The notes: generated by a model from the sequence alone, not told the origin. Positions 17,240 to 25,875 are shown, counted from the first letter of the stretch. The stretch: 64,000 nucleotides of DNA from Phytohabitans sp037414955 (GCA_037414955.1 JBBEWH010000193.1:1-64000); one strand, 5' to 3'. Program-made: numbers and translations.

Positions 17240-17998
17240 TCACGCGACGGCGGCGACCGCCGCGTCGAGGGCGCCGCGCCAGACGAGGCCGACCTCCGCG
17301 TACCCGGCGGCGCGCAGCGCGTCCAGGTGCCACGACACCGGCGGGGTCCACTCGGCCGAGTGCGACTCGGCGAAGACCTTCTTCCGCTCGGCGACCAGGG
17401 GACCCAGTTCCGGGTCGCGGGACACGTGCTCCCACCACTCGCCCCAGGACAGCACGACACCGGCGGCGTACCGGGCGTTGCGCCGCCCGTTGGCCCGGTC
17501 CTCCAGTCGCTGGGACAGGGCGGGGAGGCCGTCGTCGGGCATGTGGTCGGCGTTGACGAAGACGCCGCCCGGGCGCAGCACGCCCTTGATCTCGGCGTAC
17601 AGGGTGGCGAGCCGGTCCGGCGCGATCCAGTGCAGGGCGGTCGCGGTGAGCACCGCGTCGTACTCGCGGTGCGGGAGGGCGGTGACCCAGTCGGGGGTCC
17701 GCAGGTCGGCGCTGACCACCGCGGACCGGCTGTCGAGCGAGGCCCGCGCGATGTGCTGCAGCACCGGGTCGACGTCGAGCAGCGTGGTGGTGGCGCCCGG
17801 GAAGCGGCGCAGCACCCGCAGCGAGATCGAGCCGGTGCCGCCGGCCAGGTCGAGCACCCGGGGCGCCCAGCCCTCGGTGACCGCGTCGACCGTGTCGAGC
17901 AGCGCCGCGAACCGCTCCTCCCGGTCCGGCAGGTATGCCTCCTGTTGCCGATCCCAGCTCTCCTGCCACGCCACCGCGTCGATGCTGTAAGGACTCAT
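17240..17998 (-). CDS. Class I SAM-dependent methyltransferase
   Basis: 252-aa methyltransferase. SAM-binding motif I 'RVLDLAGGTGSISLRVLRRF', acidic loop 'TTLLDVDPVLQHIARASL', motif II/III 'YDAVLTATALHWIAPDRLAT' and 'IKGVLRPGGVFVNADHMPDD'. It resembles trans-aconitate/UbiE-type small-molecule methyltransferases. Substrate not deducible. The ATG at 17998 is single and clear; the gene ends 4 nt from repeat A8. Confidence 0.85.
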   Translation of the reverse strand: MSPYSIDAVAWQESWDRQQEAYLPDREERFAALLDTVDAVTEGWAPRVLDLAGGTGSISLRVLRRFPGATTTLLDVDPVLQHIARASLDSRSAVVSADLRTPDWVTALPHREYDAVLTATALHWIAPDRLATLYAEIKGVLRPGGVFVNADHMPDDGLPALSQRLEDRANGRRNARYAAGVVLSWGEWWEHVSRDPELGPLVAERKKVFAESHSAEWTPPVSWHLDALRAAGYAEVGLVWRGALDAAVAAVA

Positions 17999-18027
17999 GC
18001 CTCTCAGGGTAGTTACCTACCGCGCTC

Positions 18028-18054
18028 CTGTTCAAGGCGTCCCCGATCATGGGG
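18028..18054. repeat. Degenerate family A remnant A9
   Basis: GTTCAAGGCGTCCCCGATCATG looks like two family A tips joined with most of the middle lost. It lies between divergent genes. Confidence 0.5.
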
Positions 18055-18103
18055 GCGGGAACTCGGGCGCGGGGAGTGGACATAACCAGGCATGGGACCG
18101 CCG

Positions 18104-18700
18104 ATGAGCAACGAAGCCAGCGACGTCGACCTGCTGGCGCGCGCGCAGGACGGTGACGGCGAGGCCTTCGGGGTGATCTTCCGCCGCCACGTCACCGCCG
18201 TGTACAACCACTGCTTCCGCCGCCTGGGCTCGTGGAGCGCGGCGGAGGACGCCGCCTCGCTGGTCTTCCTGGAGACCTGGCGGCGCCGGCGGGACGCCGT
18301 GGACGTGGACGGCTCGCTCCTGCCGTGGCTGCTCGGCTGCGCGAACAACGTGGTACGGAACCTGAACCGCACCGCCCGCCGGTACGACGCCGCGCTGTTC
18401 AAGCTGCCGGAGCCGCACGCCGAGCCGGATCACGCGGACCGGGTCGCCGCCCGGCTCGACGACGAGCGGCGGATGCGGGCGCTCCTCGGCGACCTGGCCG
18501 CTCTCAGCCGGGCCGAACAGGACGTCGTCGCGCTCGTGCTGATGTCCGGCCTGAGCTACGCCGAGGCCGCGGTGGCGCTCGGCGTACCGGTGGGCACCGT
18601 CCGCTCCCGGCTCTCCCGCGCCCGCGAACGCCTCGGCAAGGCGGCCGCGGGCAACCGCCTCCTCCGACCCGACCTGCACGAACCCGAAGGAGCGCACTGA
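18104..18700 (+). CDS. ECF-family RNA polymerase sigma factor
   Basis: 198-aa sigma-70 family protein with region 2 ('FGVIFRRHVTAVYNHCFRRL', 'AEDAASLVFLETWRRR', 'LLPWLLGCANNVVRNLNR') and region 4 ('LSRAEQDVVALVLMSGLSYA', 'ALGVPVGTVRSRLSRARERL'). The ATG at 18104 has GGGA about 8 nt upstream; an ATG at 18092 is the alternative. The stop overlaps the next ATG by one base (TGATG), so the downstream membrane protein is co-translated and may be its regulator. Confidence 0.88.
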   Translation: MSNEASDVDLLARAQDGDGEAFGVIFRRHVTAVYNHCFRRLGSWSAAEDAASLVFLETWRRRRDAVDVDGSLLPWLLGCANNVVRNLNRTARRYDAALFKLPEPHAEPDHADRVAARLDDERRMRALLGDLAALSRAEQDVVALVLMSGLSYAEAAVALGVPVGTVRSRLSRARERLGKAAAGNRLLRPDLHEPEGAH

Positions 18701-19245
18701 TGTCCGACTTGTCCGACCTGTTCGATCTCCCGCCCGCCCGACCCCTGCCGGAGGCCCGCGTGACCGCCCGTGAACAGCGCATCGTCCAGTACGCCGCGGA
18801 AACGACCCGGCCGCCGCGAACCCGTAAGGCGGCCCGCTACGCCGCCCTCCTCGCCGGCGCGTCGGTGCTGGCGCTGGGCGGCACCGCGGCGGCGGCATAC
18901 GTCGCGTTCAAGCCGGCCACGGTGCCGGTCGCCGACGGCCTCCGCTGCTACACCAAGGCCACCCTGGACGGCGGCGACGAGAACTTCTACGGCACCACCA
19001 TCGCCCGGGCCCGGGCGGCCGACGGCACCCGAAGTGTCGAAGGGGCGGTGGAGTCCTGCCGTGGCCTGTGGGACCAGGGCTTCCTGCTGCCCAACCAGAA
19101 GCAGCCGGCCCGCCCGGAGGCTCTCCGGCCCGACCAGCCCATCCCGCCGCTGGTCGCCTGCACCCTCGACAACGGCCTAGCCGCGGTCTTCCCCGGCACG
19201 GCAGAAACCTGCCGCGAACTAGGCCTACCCCGCTTGGCGGAGTAG
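18700..19245 (+). CDS. Membrane-anchored protein encoded with ECF sigma factor
   Basis: 181 aa. A cytoplasmic N-terminal ~45 residues is followed by one transmembrane segment ('YAALLAGASVLALGGTAAAA', ~46-65) and an exported C-terminal domain with four cysteines ('GLRCYTKATL', 'VESCRGLWDQGF', 'PLVACTLDNG', 'AETCRELGLP'), likely two disulfides. No zinc-binding anti-sigma motif is visible. The place after the sigma gene is that of an anti-sigma or sensor partner; this is inferred from context. Confidence 0.72.
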   Translation: MSDLSDLFDLPPARPLPEARVTAREQRIVQYAAETTRPPRTRKAARYAALLAGASVLALGGTAAAAYVAFKPATVPVADGLRCYTKATLDGGDENFYGTTIARARAADGTRSVEGAVESCRGLWDQGFLLPNQKQPARPEALRPDQPIPPLVACTLDNGLAAVFPGTAETCRELGLPRLAE

Positions 19246-19259
19246 ACGCCCGCCAACCT

Positions 19260-19327
19260 CCCGCCGATCTTGCACTTTTCAGGTCCCAACGCGGACATTC
19301 GGGGCTGACAACTGCAAGATCGGCGGG
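19260..19327. terminator. Palindrome E, candidate bidirectional terminator
   Basis: 22-nt arms (CCCGCCGATCTTGCACTTTTCA and its complement) with two mismatches around a 24-nt loop. It sits 14 nt after the sigma-unit stop and 10 nt from the convergent ABC permease stop. The arm contains GATC near the tip, like families A-D, but the body is unrelated. Confidence 0.7.
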
Positions 19328-19337
19328 GGGAAGGGGG

Positions 19338-20099
19338 TCAGGTGATCTCGCGGTGGAGGGTGCGGAAAGTGCCTAGGGCTAGGGGGAGGGCCACCCAGAC
19401 GGCTACCGAGACGGCGAGCTTGGGCCACTGGTCGCCGGCGATCGTCCCGTCGGTCAAGGGGGTCAGGGTCTTGCCCAGGTCTAGCCACTCGGCGGGCTCG
19501 CGGAGGGCCTTGATCATCTCGAAGAGGACGCCCCACAACGTGGGCAGCATGAAGTAGACGACGATCGCCAGTGCCGAGTTGATCAGCGCGGCGCCGAACG
19601 CCACGCCCATCACCACGTTGATCACCTGGGCGAGCAGCGCCAGGGGTACCGCGTCACCGGCGACCCGCCACGAGCCGTCGCCGTCCGCGAACGCCGCGCC
19701 CGCGACGTTGCCGGCGGCCGCGACGGCCGCGCCCAGCGCGATCGAACCCGCCGCCAGCAGCAGCGCCGCGGCGATCTTCGCCGTGATCACCCGGCCGCGC
19801 ACGGGGACGAGCGTGAACGTGGTCAGCGCGGTGCGCTGCGTCCACTCGCTGGTGACGGCCAGGATGCCGAGCACCGGCAGCAGGATGCCGGACGGGATCA
19901 TGGTCATCTGGAAGAGGGTCCAGAACGTCAGGTCCGCCGGGTCCGCGGCGAAGATCATCACGATCACCAGGGCCGCGTACCCGAGCGCCGTCACCGCCAG
20001 TAGCCAGAAACCGGCCCGGGTGTCGGTCATCTTGCGCAGCTCGATCGCGGTTAGCCGGGCGAGCGAAGGGGTGCTGTTCGTCGTGGGGGTGCTGTTCAT
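19338..20099 (-). CDS. ABC-2-type exporter permease
   Basis: 253-aa membrane protein with six hydrophobic segments, starting at the ATG at 20099 (MNSTPTTNST). 'LARLTAIELRKMTDTRAGFW' precedes the first segment, as in ABC-2 permeases. Others include 'MTMIPSGILLPVLGILAVTS' and 'VAVWVALPLALGTFRTLHR'. It overlaps the ATPase gene by 4 nt, forming an exporter. Substrate is not evident; such pairs beside a two-component system are often bacitracin/lantibiotic-type detoxification modules. Confidence 0.86.
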   Translation of the reverse strand: MNSTPTTNSTPSLARLTAIELRKMTDTRAGFWLLAVTALGYAALVIVMIFAADPADLTFWTLFQMTMIPSGILLPVLGILAVTSEWTQRTALTTFTLVPVRGRVITAKIAAALLLAAGSIALGAAVAAAGNVAGAAFADGDGSWRVAGDAVPLALLAQVINVVMGVAFGAALINSALAIVVYFMLPTLWGVLFEMIKALREPAEWLDLGKTLTPLTDGTIAGDQWPKLAVSVAVWVALPLALGTFRTLHREIT

Positions 20100-21058
20100 C
20101 GTGCGGTCTCCTCGGCGGTCGGGCGTGTGGTGGTCGGGCGTGTGGTGGTCGGGTTCGTGGTGGTCGGGTTCGTGGTGGTTGGGATCGCGGTGGTCAGGCT
20201 GAGGAAGAGCTCTTCGAGGCCGCCGCCGTCGGCGGGGCGCAGCTCCAGCAGGACCGTGCCGGCGGCCGCCGCGGTGCGGCCGACCGTCTCGGCGTCGGCC
20301 TGCGCGACCAGCGCGCCGTCCGCGGTCCGGGACACCGGTACGCCGGCCGTCGCCAGCGCCCATTCCAGCTTGTCCGGCTCCAACCCGCGGACCCGGACAC
20401 CCTCGCCGGCCAGCAGTTCGTCCTTGCCGCCCGCGGCGACGATCCGGCCACCCCCGATAACCACCAGCCGGTCCGCCACCGCCTCCACCTCGCGCAGCAG
20501 GTGGGAGGAGAGCAGCACGGTGCCGCCCCGGTCGGCGAAGTCGCGCAGCACGCCGCGCATCCAGAAGATGCCCTCCGGGTCGAGGCCGTTCGCCGGCTCG
20601 TCCAGGATGAGGATCCGCGGGTCGCCCAGCATCGCGTGCGCGATGCCCAGCCGCTGGCGCATGCCCAGGGAGTACGCCCGAACCCGCCGGGTGGCCGCCG
20701 CCGCGCTCAGCCCCACCAACTCCAGCAGCTCGTCGACCCGGCGGCGGTCCACGCCCATGGTGTGCGCGGCCAGCGACAGCACCTCCCGGCCGGTGCGGCC
20801 GGGGTGCTGGGCGGAGGCGTCCAGGAGTACGCCGATGACCCGGCCCGGGTTGGGCAGCCGGCGGTAGGTCACCCCGTCGACCGTGGCCGTGCCGCCGCTG
20901 GGCGGGGTCAGGCCGCAGATCATCCGCATGGTGGTGGACTTGCCGGCGCCGTTCGGCCCGAGGAAGCCGGTCACGGTACCGGGCTCGCAGGTGAACGAGA
21001 CGCTGTCGACGGCGGTGTGCGGGCCGTACCGCTTGGTCAGGTGCTCGACGCTGATCAT
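20096..21058 (-). CDS. ABC transporter ATP-binding protein with PTTT-repeat tail
   Basis: 320-aa ATPase. Walker A 'GPNGAGKSTTMRMICGL', signature 'YSLGMRQRLGIAHAMLGDPR' and Walker B 'ILILDEPANGLDPEG' are complete. After a ~60-residue C-terminal domain the protein ends in four to five copies of a five-residue unit (NPTTT/RPTTT), coded by a 15-bp tandem repeat. It starts at the ATG at 21058, divergent from the histidine kinase. Confidence 0.9.
   Translation of the reverse strand: MISVEHLTKRYGPHTAVDSVSFTCEPGTVTGFLGPNGAGKSTTMRMICGLTPPSGGTATVDGVTYRRLPNPGRVIGVLLDASAQHPGRTGREVLSLAAHTMGVDRRRVDELLELVGLSAAAATRRVRAYSLGMRQRLGIAHAMLGDPRILILDEPANGLDPEGIFWMRGVLRDFADRGGTVLLSSHLLREVEAVADRLVVIGGGRIVAAGGKDELLAGEGVRVRGLEPDKLEWALATAGVPVSRTADGALVAQADAETVGRTAAAAGTVLLELRPADGGGLEELFLSLTTAIPTTTNPTTTNPTTTRPTTTRPTAEETAR
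20117..20183. repeat. 15-bp in-frame tandem repeat in the ABC ATPase gene
   Basis: Four to five copies of a 15-bp unit (CGTGTGGTGGTCGGG / TTCGTGGTGGTCGGG) at the 3' end of the ATPase gene, encoding the NPTTT/RPTTT tail. Copy number may vary between strains. Confidence 0.85.
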
Positions 21059-21188
21059 GCGTCCAGCCTGCGGGGACGCGCGGCCCGGTCGCGTCGGACC
21101 GCGGTCGGCGACCCGGCGACGGAGGTCGACGGTCCGGTTCGACTTTGGTCGGATGTCGGTGCCTGACTATCCGCTTAGGCTGGGCCGG

Positions 21189-22412
21189 GTGAGCACCGAA
21201 TACCGGGCGCTGCTCCCGGGAGCGCTGCTCGTCGAGCCGGACCCCGACGCCGCCGGTTCCCGGCGCGCGCGGCGCACCGCCCGGGACTGGGTGGTGGACT
21301 GGCTGGTGTTCCTGTTCTCGCTGATCCTGGTGTTGGTCATGATGATCGCGAGCGACGAGCAGGGCGTCCACGACGAGGTCATCTTCTTCGACGCGGTGGC
21401 CGGCGTGGCGGCGTGCCTCACGCTGTGGCTGCGCCGGCGCTGGCCGGTCGCGCTGTGCCTGGTGCTCAACGTGGTGGCGCTGTTCGCGGTCACCAGCCTC
21501 GGCGCGGTGGTCATCTCGTTCTTCACCGTCGTCGTGCACCGGCGCTTCGCGGTCGCCCTCGCTGTGAGCGCGTTCTCGATCGCCACCGGCGCGGTGTTCC
21601 CGTTCATCCGGCCCGAGTGGAGCAGCGACCCCTACTGGGTCGAGATCGTCTGGGCGGTGGTGTTCACCGGGCTGTTCCTGGGCTGGGGCATGGTGGTGCG
21701 GGCCCGGCGGCAGCTGGTGCTGTCGCTGCGTGATCGCGCCGAGCGGGCCGAGTCGGAGCAGCGGCTGCGGGTCGTCCAGGCGCGGCAGCTGGAACGCGCC
21801 CGCATCGCCCGCGAGATGCACGACGTGCTCGCGCACCGCATCTCGCTGCTCAGCCTGCACGCCGGCGCGCTGGAGTTCCGCACCGACGCGCCGCCCACCG
21901 AGATGGCCCGCGCGGCCGGCGTCATCCGGGAGAGCGCCCACCAGGTGCTGCAGGATCTGCGCGAGGTCATCGGCGTGCTGCGCGACGGCGGCGAGGACGC
22001 GCCCGACCGGCCCCAGCCCACGCTCGCCGACCTGCCCGCGCTGGTCGAGGAGTCCCGGCGCGCCGGCATGCGGGTGCGGCTCGACCAGCGGGTGCCCAAC
22101 CTGGCCGCGGTGCCCGAGGGGGTGGGCCGCAACGCGTACCGGATCGTGCAGGAAGGGCTCACCAACGCCCGCAAGCACGCCACCGGCGCCTCGGTGGCGG
22201 TGACCGTGACCGGGACGGCCGAGGACGGGCTCGCCGTCGAGGTGCGCAACCCGTGGCCGGTCCGCGCGCCCGCCGGCCCGGCCATCCCGGGCACCGGCAC
22301 CGGCCTGGTCGGCCTCACCGAACGCGCCGCGCTCGCGGGAGGCAAGCTCGAACACGGGCGTACCCCGTCCGGCGACTTCCGGTTGTGGGCATGGTTACCG
22401 TGGCCGGTGTGA
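21189..22412 (+). CDS. NarL-type sensor histidine kinase (HisKA_3)
   Basis: About 407 aa. Four to five membrane segments (from 'DWVVDWLVFLFSLILVLVMM') are followed by a coiled linker, the H-box 'RIAREMHDVLAHRISLLSLH' with the phospho-accepting His, and an HATPase domain ('NAYRIVQEGLTNARKHATGA', 'GTGLVGLTERAALAGGKLEH'). GTG at 21189 is taken as the start; an in-frame ATG at 21153 is possible. The end overlaps the response regulator start by 4 nt. Close divergence from the ABC exporter suggests it controls that exporter. Confidence 0.87.
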   Translation: MSTEYRALLPGALLVEPDPDAAGSRRARRTARDWVVDWLVFLFSLILVLVMMIASDEQGVHDEVIFFDAVAGVAACLTLWLRRRWPVALCLVLNVVALFAVTSLGAVVISFFTVVVHRRFAVALAVSAFSIATGAVFPFIRPEWSSDPYWVEIVWAVVFTGLFLGWGMVVRARRQLVLSLRDRAERAESEQRLRVVQARQLERARIAREMHDVLAHRISLLSLHAGALEFRTDAPPTEMARAAGVIRESAHQVLQDLREVIGVLRDGGEDAPDRPQPTLADLPALVEESRRAGMRVRLDQRVPNLAAVPEGVGRNAYRIVQEGLTNARKHATGASVAVTVTGTAEDGLAVEVRNPWPVRAPAGPAIPGTGTGLVGLTERAALAGGKLEHGRTPSGDFRLWAWLPWPV

Positions 22413-23059
22413 TCCGGGTATTGATCGTTGACGACGACGCTCTCGTGCGGGCCGGCCTGGCGATGATCCTGGGTGGCACGCCCGACGTCGCGGTGGTCGG
22501 GGAAGCCGCCGACGGTGCCGAGGTGGCCGCCGCCGTGCGCCAGCATCGACCGGATGTGGTGCTGATGGACATCCGGATGCCGCAGGTCGACGGGCTGGCC
22601 GCCACCGAGCAGCTGCGCCGCCGCCCCGAGCCGCCCGACGTGATCGTGCTGACCACGTTCCACGCGGACGAGTACGTGCTGCGCGCCCTGCGCGCCGGCG
22701 CCAGCGGCTTCCTGCTCAAGGACACCCAGCCGGCCGAGATCCTGCGCGCGGTGCGGTGCGTGGCGGCCGGCGAGCCGATGCTGTCCCCGGCGGTGACGCG
22801 GCAGCTCATCGCGCACGTCAGCGACGGCAGCGCGGACGGGCGCCGGCGGCGGGCCGAGGATCTGCTGGCGCGGCTGAGCGAGCGGGAGCGCGAGGTGGTG
22901 CGCGCGGTCGGCCAGGGCAAGTCGAACGCGGAGATCAGCGCGGACCTCTTCATGAGCGTGGCCACGGTCAAGGCCCACATGTCGAGAGTCCTCACCAAGC
23001 TGGAACTCAACAACCGCGTCCAGGTAGCCCTCCTAGCCCACGACGCCCGCCTAACCTGA
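22409..23059 (+). CDS. NarL/FixJ-family response regulator
   Basis: 216 aa. Receiver domain with acidic pocket 'VLIVDDDALVRAG', phospho-acceptor Asp in 'DVVLMDIRMPQVDGLAATEQ' and Lys in 'GASGFLLKDTQPAEIL'. The C-terminal LuxR-type helix-turn-helix is 'LSEREREVVRAVGQGKSNAE' to 'SVATVKAHMSRVLTKL'. The GTG start at 22409 overlaps the kinase stop (GTGA). After the stop a GC-only palindromic stretch (CCCCGCGGGCCCCGCGGG, ~23061-23080) may terminate transcription. Confidence 0.92.
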   Translation: MIRVLIVDDDALVRAGLAMILGGTPDVAVVGEAADGAEVAAAVRQHRPDVVLMDIRMPQVDGLAATEQLRRRPEPPDVIVLTTFHADEYVLRALRAGASGFLLKDTQPAEILRAVRCVAAGEPMLSPAVTRQLIAHVSDGSADGRRRRAEDLLARLSEREREVVRAVGQGKSNAEISADLFMSVATVKAHMSRVLTKLELNNRVQVALLAHDARLT

Positions 23060-23097
23060 CCCCCCGCGGGCCCCGCGGGCCCCGCCCCCTTCCTCGT

Positions 23098-23157
23098 CGA
23101 TCAAGGGCTTAGGCACGTGCTTCGATCTCCATTTCGGGTGCCTATGCCCTTGATCGG
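23098..23157. repeat. Family B palindrome B2
   Basis: Tips CGATCAAGGGCTTAGGCAC and GTGCCTATGCCCTTGATCG around a 22-nt centre. One copy of this repeat lies between two plus-strand genes, about 40 bp after the response regulator and 94 bp before the next start. Confidence 0.85.
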
Positions 23158-23250
23158 CGCGGTTCTCCTTGATCGACGCCCGCTGCTCCGGGCCAGCCAA
23201 GCTGACCTGGAGGGGCGGCGGAGGTCATCGACGTATGGAAAGATGTCGTC

Positions 23251-24015
23251 GTGCTGAAGCCTGTCGCGCTCGTCGCCGCCGCCGTTGCCCTGCTCGCCGC
23301 CGCCGCGCCCACGCCGGCGAACGCTGACGCTGACCGGGCGGGTTGCCGCGCCGCGGCGCTGTTCTGTGAAGACTTCGAGCGGCTGCCGGTGGGCGGCGCC
23401 GCCAGCCTCCGGTGGGGGATCGACACCGAGCACGGCACGCTGACCGTCGAGCGCCGCGGCCGGGGCAAGGTGCTGCGCGTGCACACCGAGGGCAACGGCC
23501 GGGCGTTCCTCAAGGTCGACGACTTCGCCCCGCCCGGCAACAGCTTCTTCGGCCGGGTCCGGCTGCGCGTCGCGGCGTTCCCCAGCGCGCCCGACTGGGC
23601 GCACTACACGCTGGTCGAGGCGACCGGCCAGGGTCCGGAGATCGTCCGCCCGATCGGCGGGCAGTACGTGCCGACGCTGGACCGCGCGCTCTGGGGCGTC
23701 GGCGCGGACGGCGGACCGACCGGCGACTGGACCAACTGGCGCGAGTCGGCGCCGTCGGAGGTCGGCCGGTGGCAGTGCGTGGAGTGGGAGGCGGACGCCA
23801 GCGACAACCGGATCTCGGTGTGGCTCGACGGGGTGGCCCAGCCGGATCTGACGGTGACGACCACCGAGCACGGCGGCAACCCGGTGGACTTCGTCTTCCC
23901 GCGCTTCGACACGGTGAAGATCGGGTGGCAGCTCTACCAGGGCGACCCCACACCGAGCGCCTACGACATCTGGTACGACGACATCACCCTCGCCACCACC
24001 CGCATCGGCTGCTAA
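23251..24015 (+). CDS. Secreted protein, possible jelly-roll (Cip1/lyase-like) domain
   Basis: 254 aa with a clear signal peptide (1-26, '...AAAAPTPANADA'). The mature part is beta-rich: 'FCEDFERLPVGGAASLRWGI', 'GKVLRVHTEGNGRAFLKVDD', 'FGRVRLRVAAFPSAPDWAHY', 'YDIWYDDITLATTRIGC'. The 'EDFE...' opening and 'WYDDI' ending are typical of concanavalin-like sandwich proteins such as Cip1-like or polysaccharide-lyase-like domains; this is a resemblance, not an assignment. GTG at 23251 gives the proper signal peptide. Nearby cellulase, xylanase and LPMO genes make plant polysaccharide a plausible target. Confidence 0.68.
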   Translation: MLKPVALVAAAVALLAAAAPTPANADADRAGCRAAALFCEDFERLPVGGAASLRWGIDTEHGTLTVERRGRGKVLRVHTEGNGRAFLKVDDFAPPGNSFFGRVRLRVAAFPSAPDWAHYTLVEATGQGPEIVRPIGGQYVPTLDRALWGVGADGGPTGDWTNWRESAPSEVGRWQCVEWEADASDNRISVWLDGVAQPDLTVTTTEHGGNPVDFVFPRFDTVKIGWQLYQGDPTPSAYDIWYDDITLATTRIGC

Positions 24016-24019
24016 TCCC

Positions 24020-24075
24020 CATGATCAGGGCGTCCCTCAAGTCGTTAGAGCTACTTGAGGGACGCCTTGATCATA
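24020..24075. repeat. Family A palindrome A10
   Basis: Arms CATGATCAGGGCGTCCCTCA and TGAGGGACGCCTTGATCATA, inner AGTCGTTAGAGCTACT. It starts 5 nt after the TAA of the secreted-protein gene; the next gene runs in the same direction. Confidence 0.93.
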
Positions 24076-24190
24076 GGAGTTAGCACGGGCGGGTGACTCT
24101 GAGTCGGTAAGCCGACGATTTATTGTGATCGAGTGCGGCATCTCGAAAGAGTACCCAGGTCTCGTGTTCCGTGATCGAGGGTGGGTACGG

Positions 24191-25213
24191 ATGGAGTTGG
24201 AACTCGCCGCTGCCGCTGTCCGAATCGTTGTGGAGTTCTCGCGCCGCGTTCTGGCGAAAGTCACGGACCGCGCGTCGGACCACATCGCTACCGAAGTGTT
24301 CCGCGCCATTGACGGTCTGGCCAGGAGCGATCCGCCGACCGGTGTCGCGCTGCAGGCCATTCAGCGGAATCCGGATGACTTGTCCGCTGCCCACGAACTT
24401 CAGCACCGGCTCGCCCAAACCGCTACGCGCTATCCGCAATTCCGGACCCAGCTCCACCAGGCGGTGCACGGGACGACCGTGCACATCGCGGCGGGCGGCA
24501 CCAGGAACCCGATCGTCAACAACAGCGGTGCCACCAACGTGCGCACCAAGATCGACCAGAGCATCAGGAACATCACGAAGACCTCCGGCGGGCTGTGGCT
24601 GCTGGTCGGTGCCGGGGTGGTGGCGCTGGTGGTCCTCGCCACCTGCACGGGGACGGCCTTCGTGTTCGCGCGCGAGAACACGACGTTCTTCGACACGAGG
24701 ACCACGCTCGAGTCGAGCGACGGCTGGCGGTACCGGGTGTCGGAGGCCAATCTCGAGACCTCGCCGCAGTTGGAGAAGCGCGGTCCGGCGCGGCCGGGCT
24801 ACCAGTATCTCTATTTCGACATCACCGTCGAAAATCTTCTCGACGACCGCGAGGCGCCGGGCGTCGGCTTCCATTTCGCGCGACCGGAGAGCAGCCTCGG
24901 TGCCGACTGCGGCGCGCAGCGTGGCCTGCTATTCTCGGGTGCCAATTACACCGCCGGCGTCGTGCCCGGTTGGTGCGTCAGCATAAACGGTTCGCTGTTC
25001 GGCGGCGCGTCCTGCTTCGAGACCAACGACGACTTCTTCCACACCGTGGACAATATTCCGCCGGGTGGCCGTAACCAGGTCCGCTGTGTGGATTCCTATT
25101 TCGTGGCGGACGACTTCGATCTCGAATCGATCCGGGTCTACTACGTCGGCGCGTCGTCTGTCTCGACGGGTGGTGACGCGCCACACCTGACCCAGATACC
25201 GACCAAGACGTGA
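24191..25213 (+). CDS. Unknown single-pass membrane protein
   Basis: 340 aa, not recognised. The N-terminal ~135 residues are soluble and mostly helical ('VTDRASDHIATEVFRAIDGL', 'LQHRLAQTATRYPQFRTQLH', then an Asn/Thr-rich stretch). One transmembrane helix follows ('LWLLVGAGVVALVVLATCTG', ~137-160). The C-terminal half is extracytoplasmic and beta-rich with five to six cysteines, resembling secreted immunoglobulin-like (DUF4352-type) domains in its 'YQYLYFDITVENLLDD' strand. Codon usage is visibly less GC-extreme than the neighbours (many T/A third positions), suggesting different origin. The ATG at 24191 follows GAGGGTGGG. Confidence 0.65.
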   Translation: MELELAAAAVRIVVEFSRRVLAKVTDRASDHIATEVFRAIDGLARSDPPTGVALQAIQRNPDDLSAAHELQHRLAQTATRYPQFRTQLHQAVHGTTVHIAAGGTRNPIVNNSGATNVRTKIDQSIRNITKTSGGLWLLVGAGVVALVVLATCTGTAFVFARENTTFFDTRTTLESSDGWRYRVSEANLETSPQLEKRGPARPGYQYLYFDITVENLLDDREAPGVGFHFARPESSLGADCGAQRGLLFSGANYTAGVVPGWCVSINGSLFGGASCFETNDDFFHTVDNIPPGGRNQVRCVDSYFVADDFDLESIRVYYVGASSVSTGGDAPHLTQIPTKT

Positions 25214-25218
25214 GCCCT

Positions 25219-25271
25219 CATGATCAAGGCGCCTTCACGCAGCTCTAACGACATGAGGGACGCCTTGATCA
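25219..25271. repeat. Family A palindrome A11 between convergent genes
   Basis: CATGATCAAGGCGCCTTCAC left and ATGAGGGACGCCTTGATCA right. The left arm has lost TCC, so pairing is weaker than in other copies. The minus-strand P-loop gene ends within it (TGA 25271-25269). Confidence 0.88.
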
Positions 25272-25796
25272 AGGGGAGGTCCAGCCGGTCGCCACCAGCA
25301 CGTCCTCGGCGACCCGCACGACGGTCCGCCCGTCGGTCGGGACGCGCACCACCCAGGGCGGTGCGGAGGCCGCCAGCTTCTGCGCCAGCCGCGCGCCGCG
25401 GTCCAGGTGCGCCGCCAACTGGCTGCCGATCTCCCGCTCACCCAGCCGCGCGCGGGCCGTGCTGTCCGACGCCGTGAGCAGCACCGCGGACACCTCCACC
25501 GCACCACCCATCGCGTCGACGATCAGGTCCGTCTCCAGCACGCTGTAGCTGTTCGTATAGATCAACCGGCGGTAGCCGAGATCGGTGTAGTTCGCCCACA
25601 GGGACCGCAGGTTGCGGCGGGTCAGCTCGGTGCGGCCCGGGTCGCCCGGCGGCGCCGGAAAGGCTTGGTCGAGGAAGTCTCCCTCGATGAAGCAGTGCGC
25701 GACGTCCCGCCGTTGCAGCTGGGCCGACACCTCCCACGCCACCGTCGTCTTCCCCACGCCCGACCGTCCACCGATGATCAGAACCGACGCGCCCAC
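25269..25796 (-). CDS. P-loop NTPase/kinase-like protein
   Basis: 175 aa. Walker A is complete: 'VLIIGGRSGVGKTTVAWEVS' (GRSGVGKT). 'HCFIEGDFLDQAFP' resembles the substrate-binding DxD region of small-molecule or nucleotide kinases, and 'TARARLGEREIGSQLAAHLD' a lid region. It belongs to the AAA/shikimate-kinase-like group; substrate unknown. It starts at the ATG at 25796, with a divergent cupin gene nearby, and its stop is in repeat A11. Confidence 0.78.
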   Translation of the reverse strand: MGASVLIIGGRSGVGKTTVAWEVSAQLQRRDVAHCFIEGDFLDQAFPAPPGDPGRTELTRRNLRSLWANYTDLGYRRLIYTNSYSVLETDLIVDAMGGAVEVSAVLLTASDSTARARLGEREIGSQLAAHLDRGARLAQKLAASAPPWVVRVPTDGRTVVRVAEDVLVATGWTSP

Positions 25797-25875
25797 TGGT
25801 GACCCCCTTCAGACGGGACGACACGCGACCGCCCTGATCATGGCAGTGGCGTGCGGCTTGGTAGCGTCGCGCCTC

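Noticed and set aside
20100..22355. Large minus-strand open frame continuing from the ABC permease
   Set aside because: It is antisense to the histidine kinase and out of frame with the ATPase; the permease starts at the ATG at 20099 with a 4-nt overlap.
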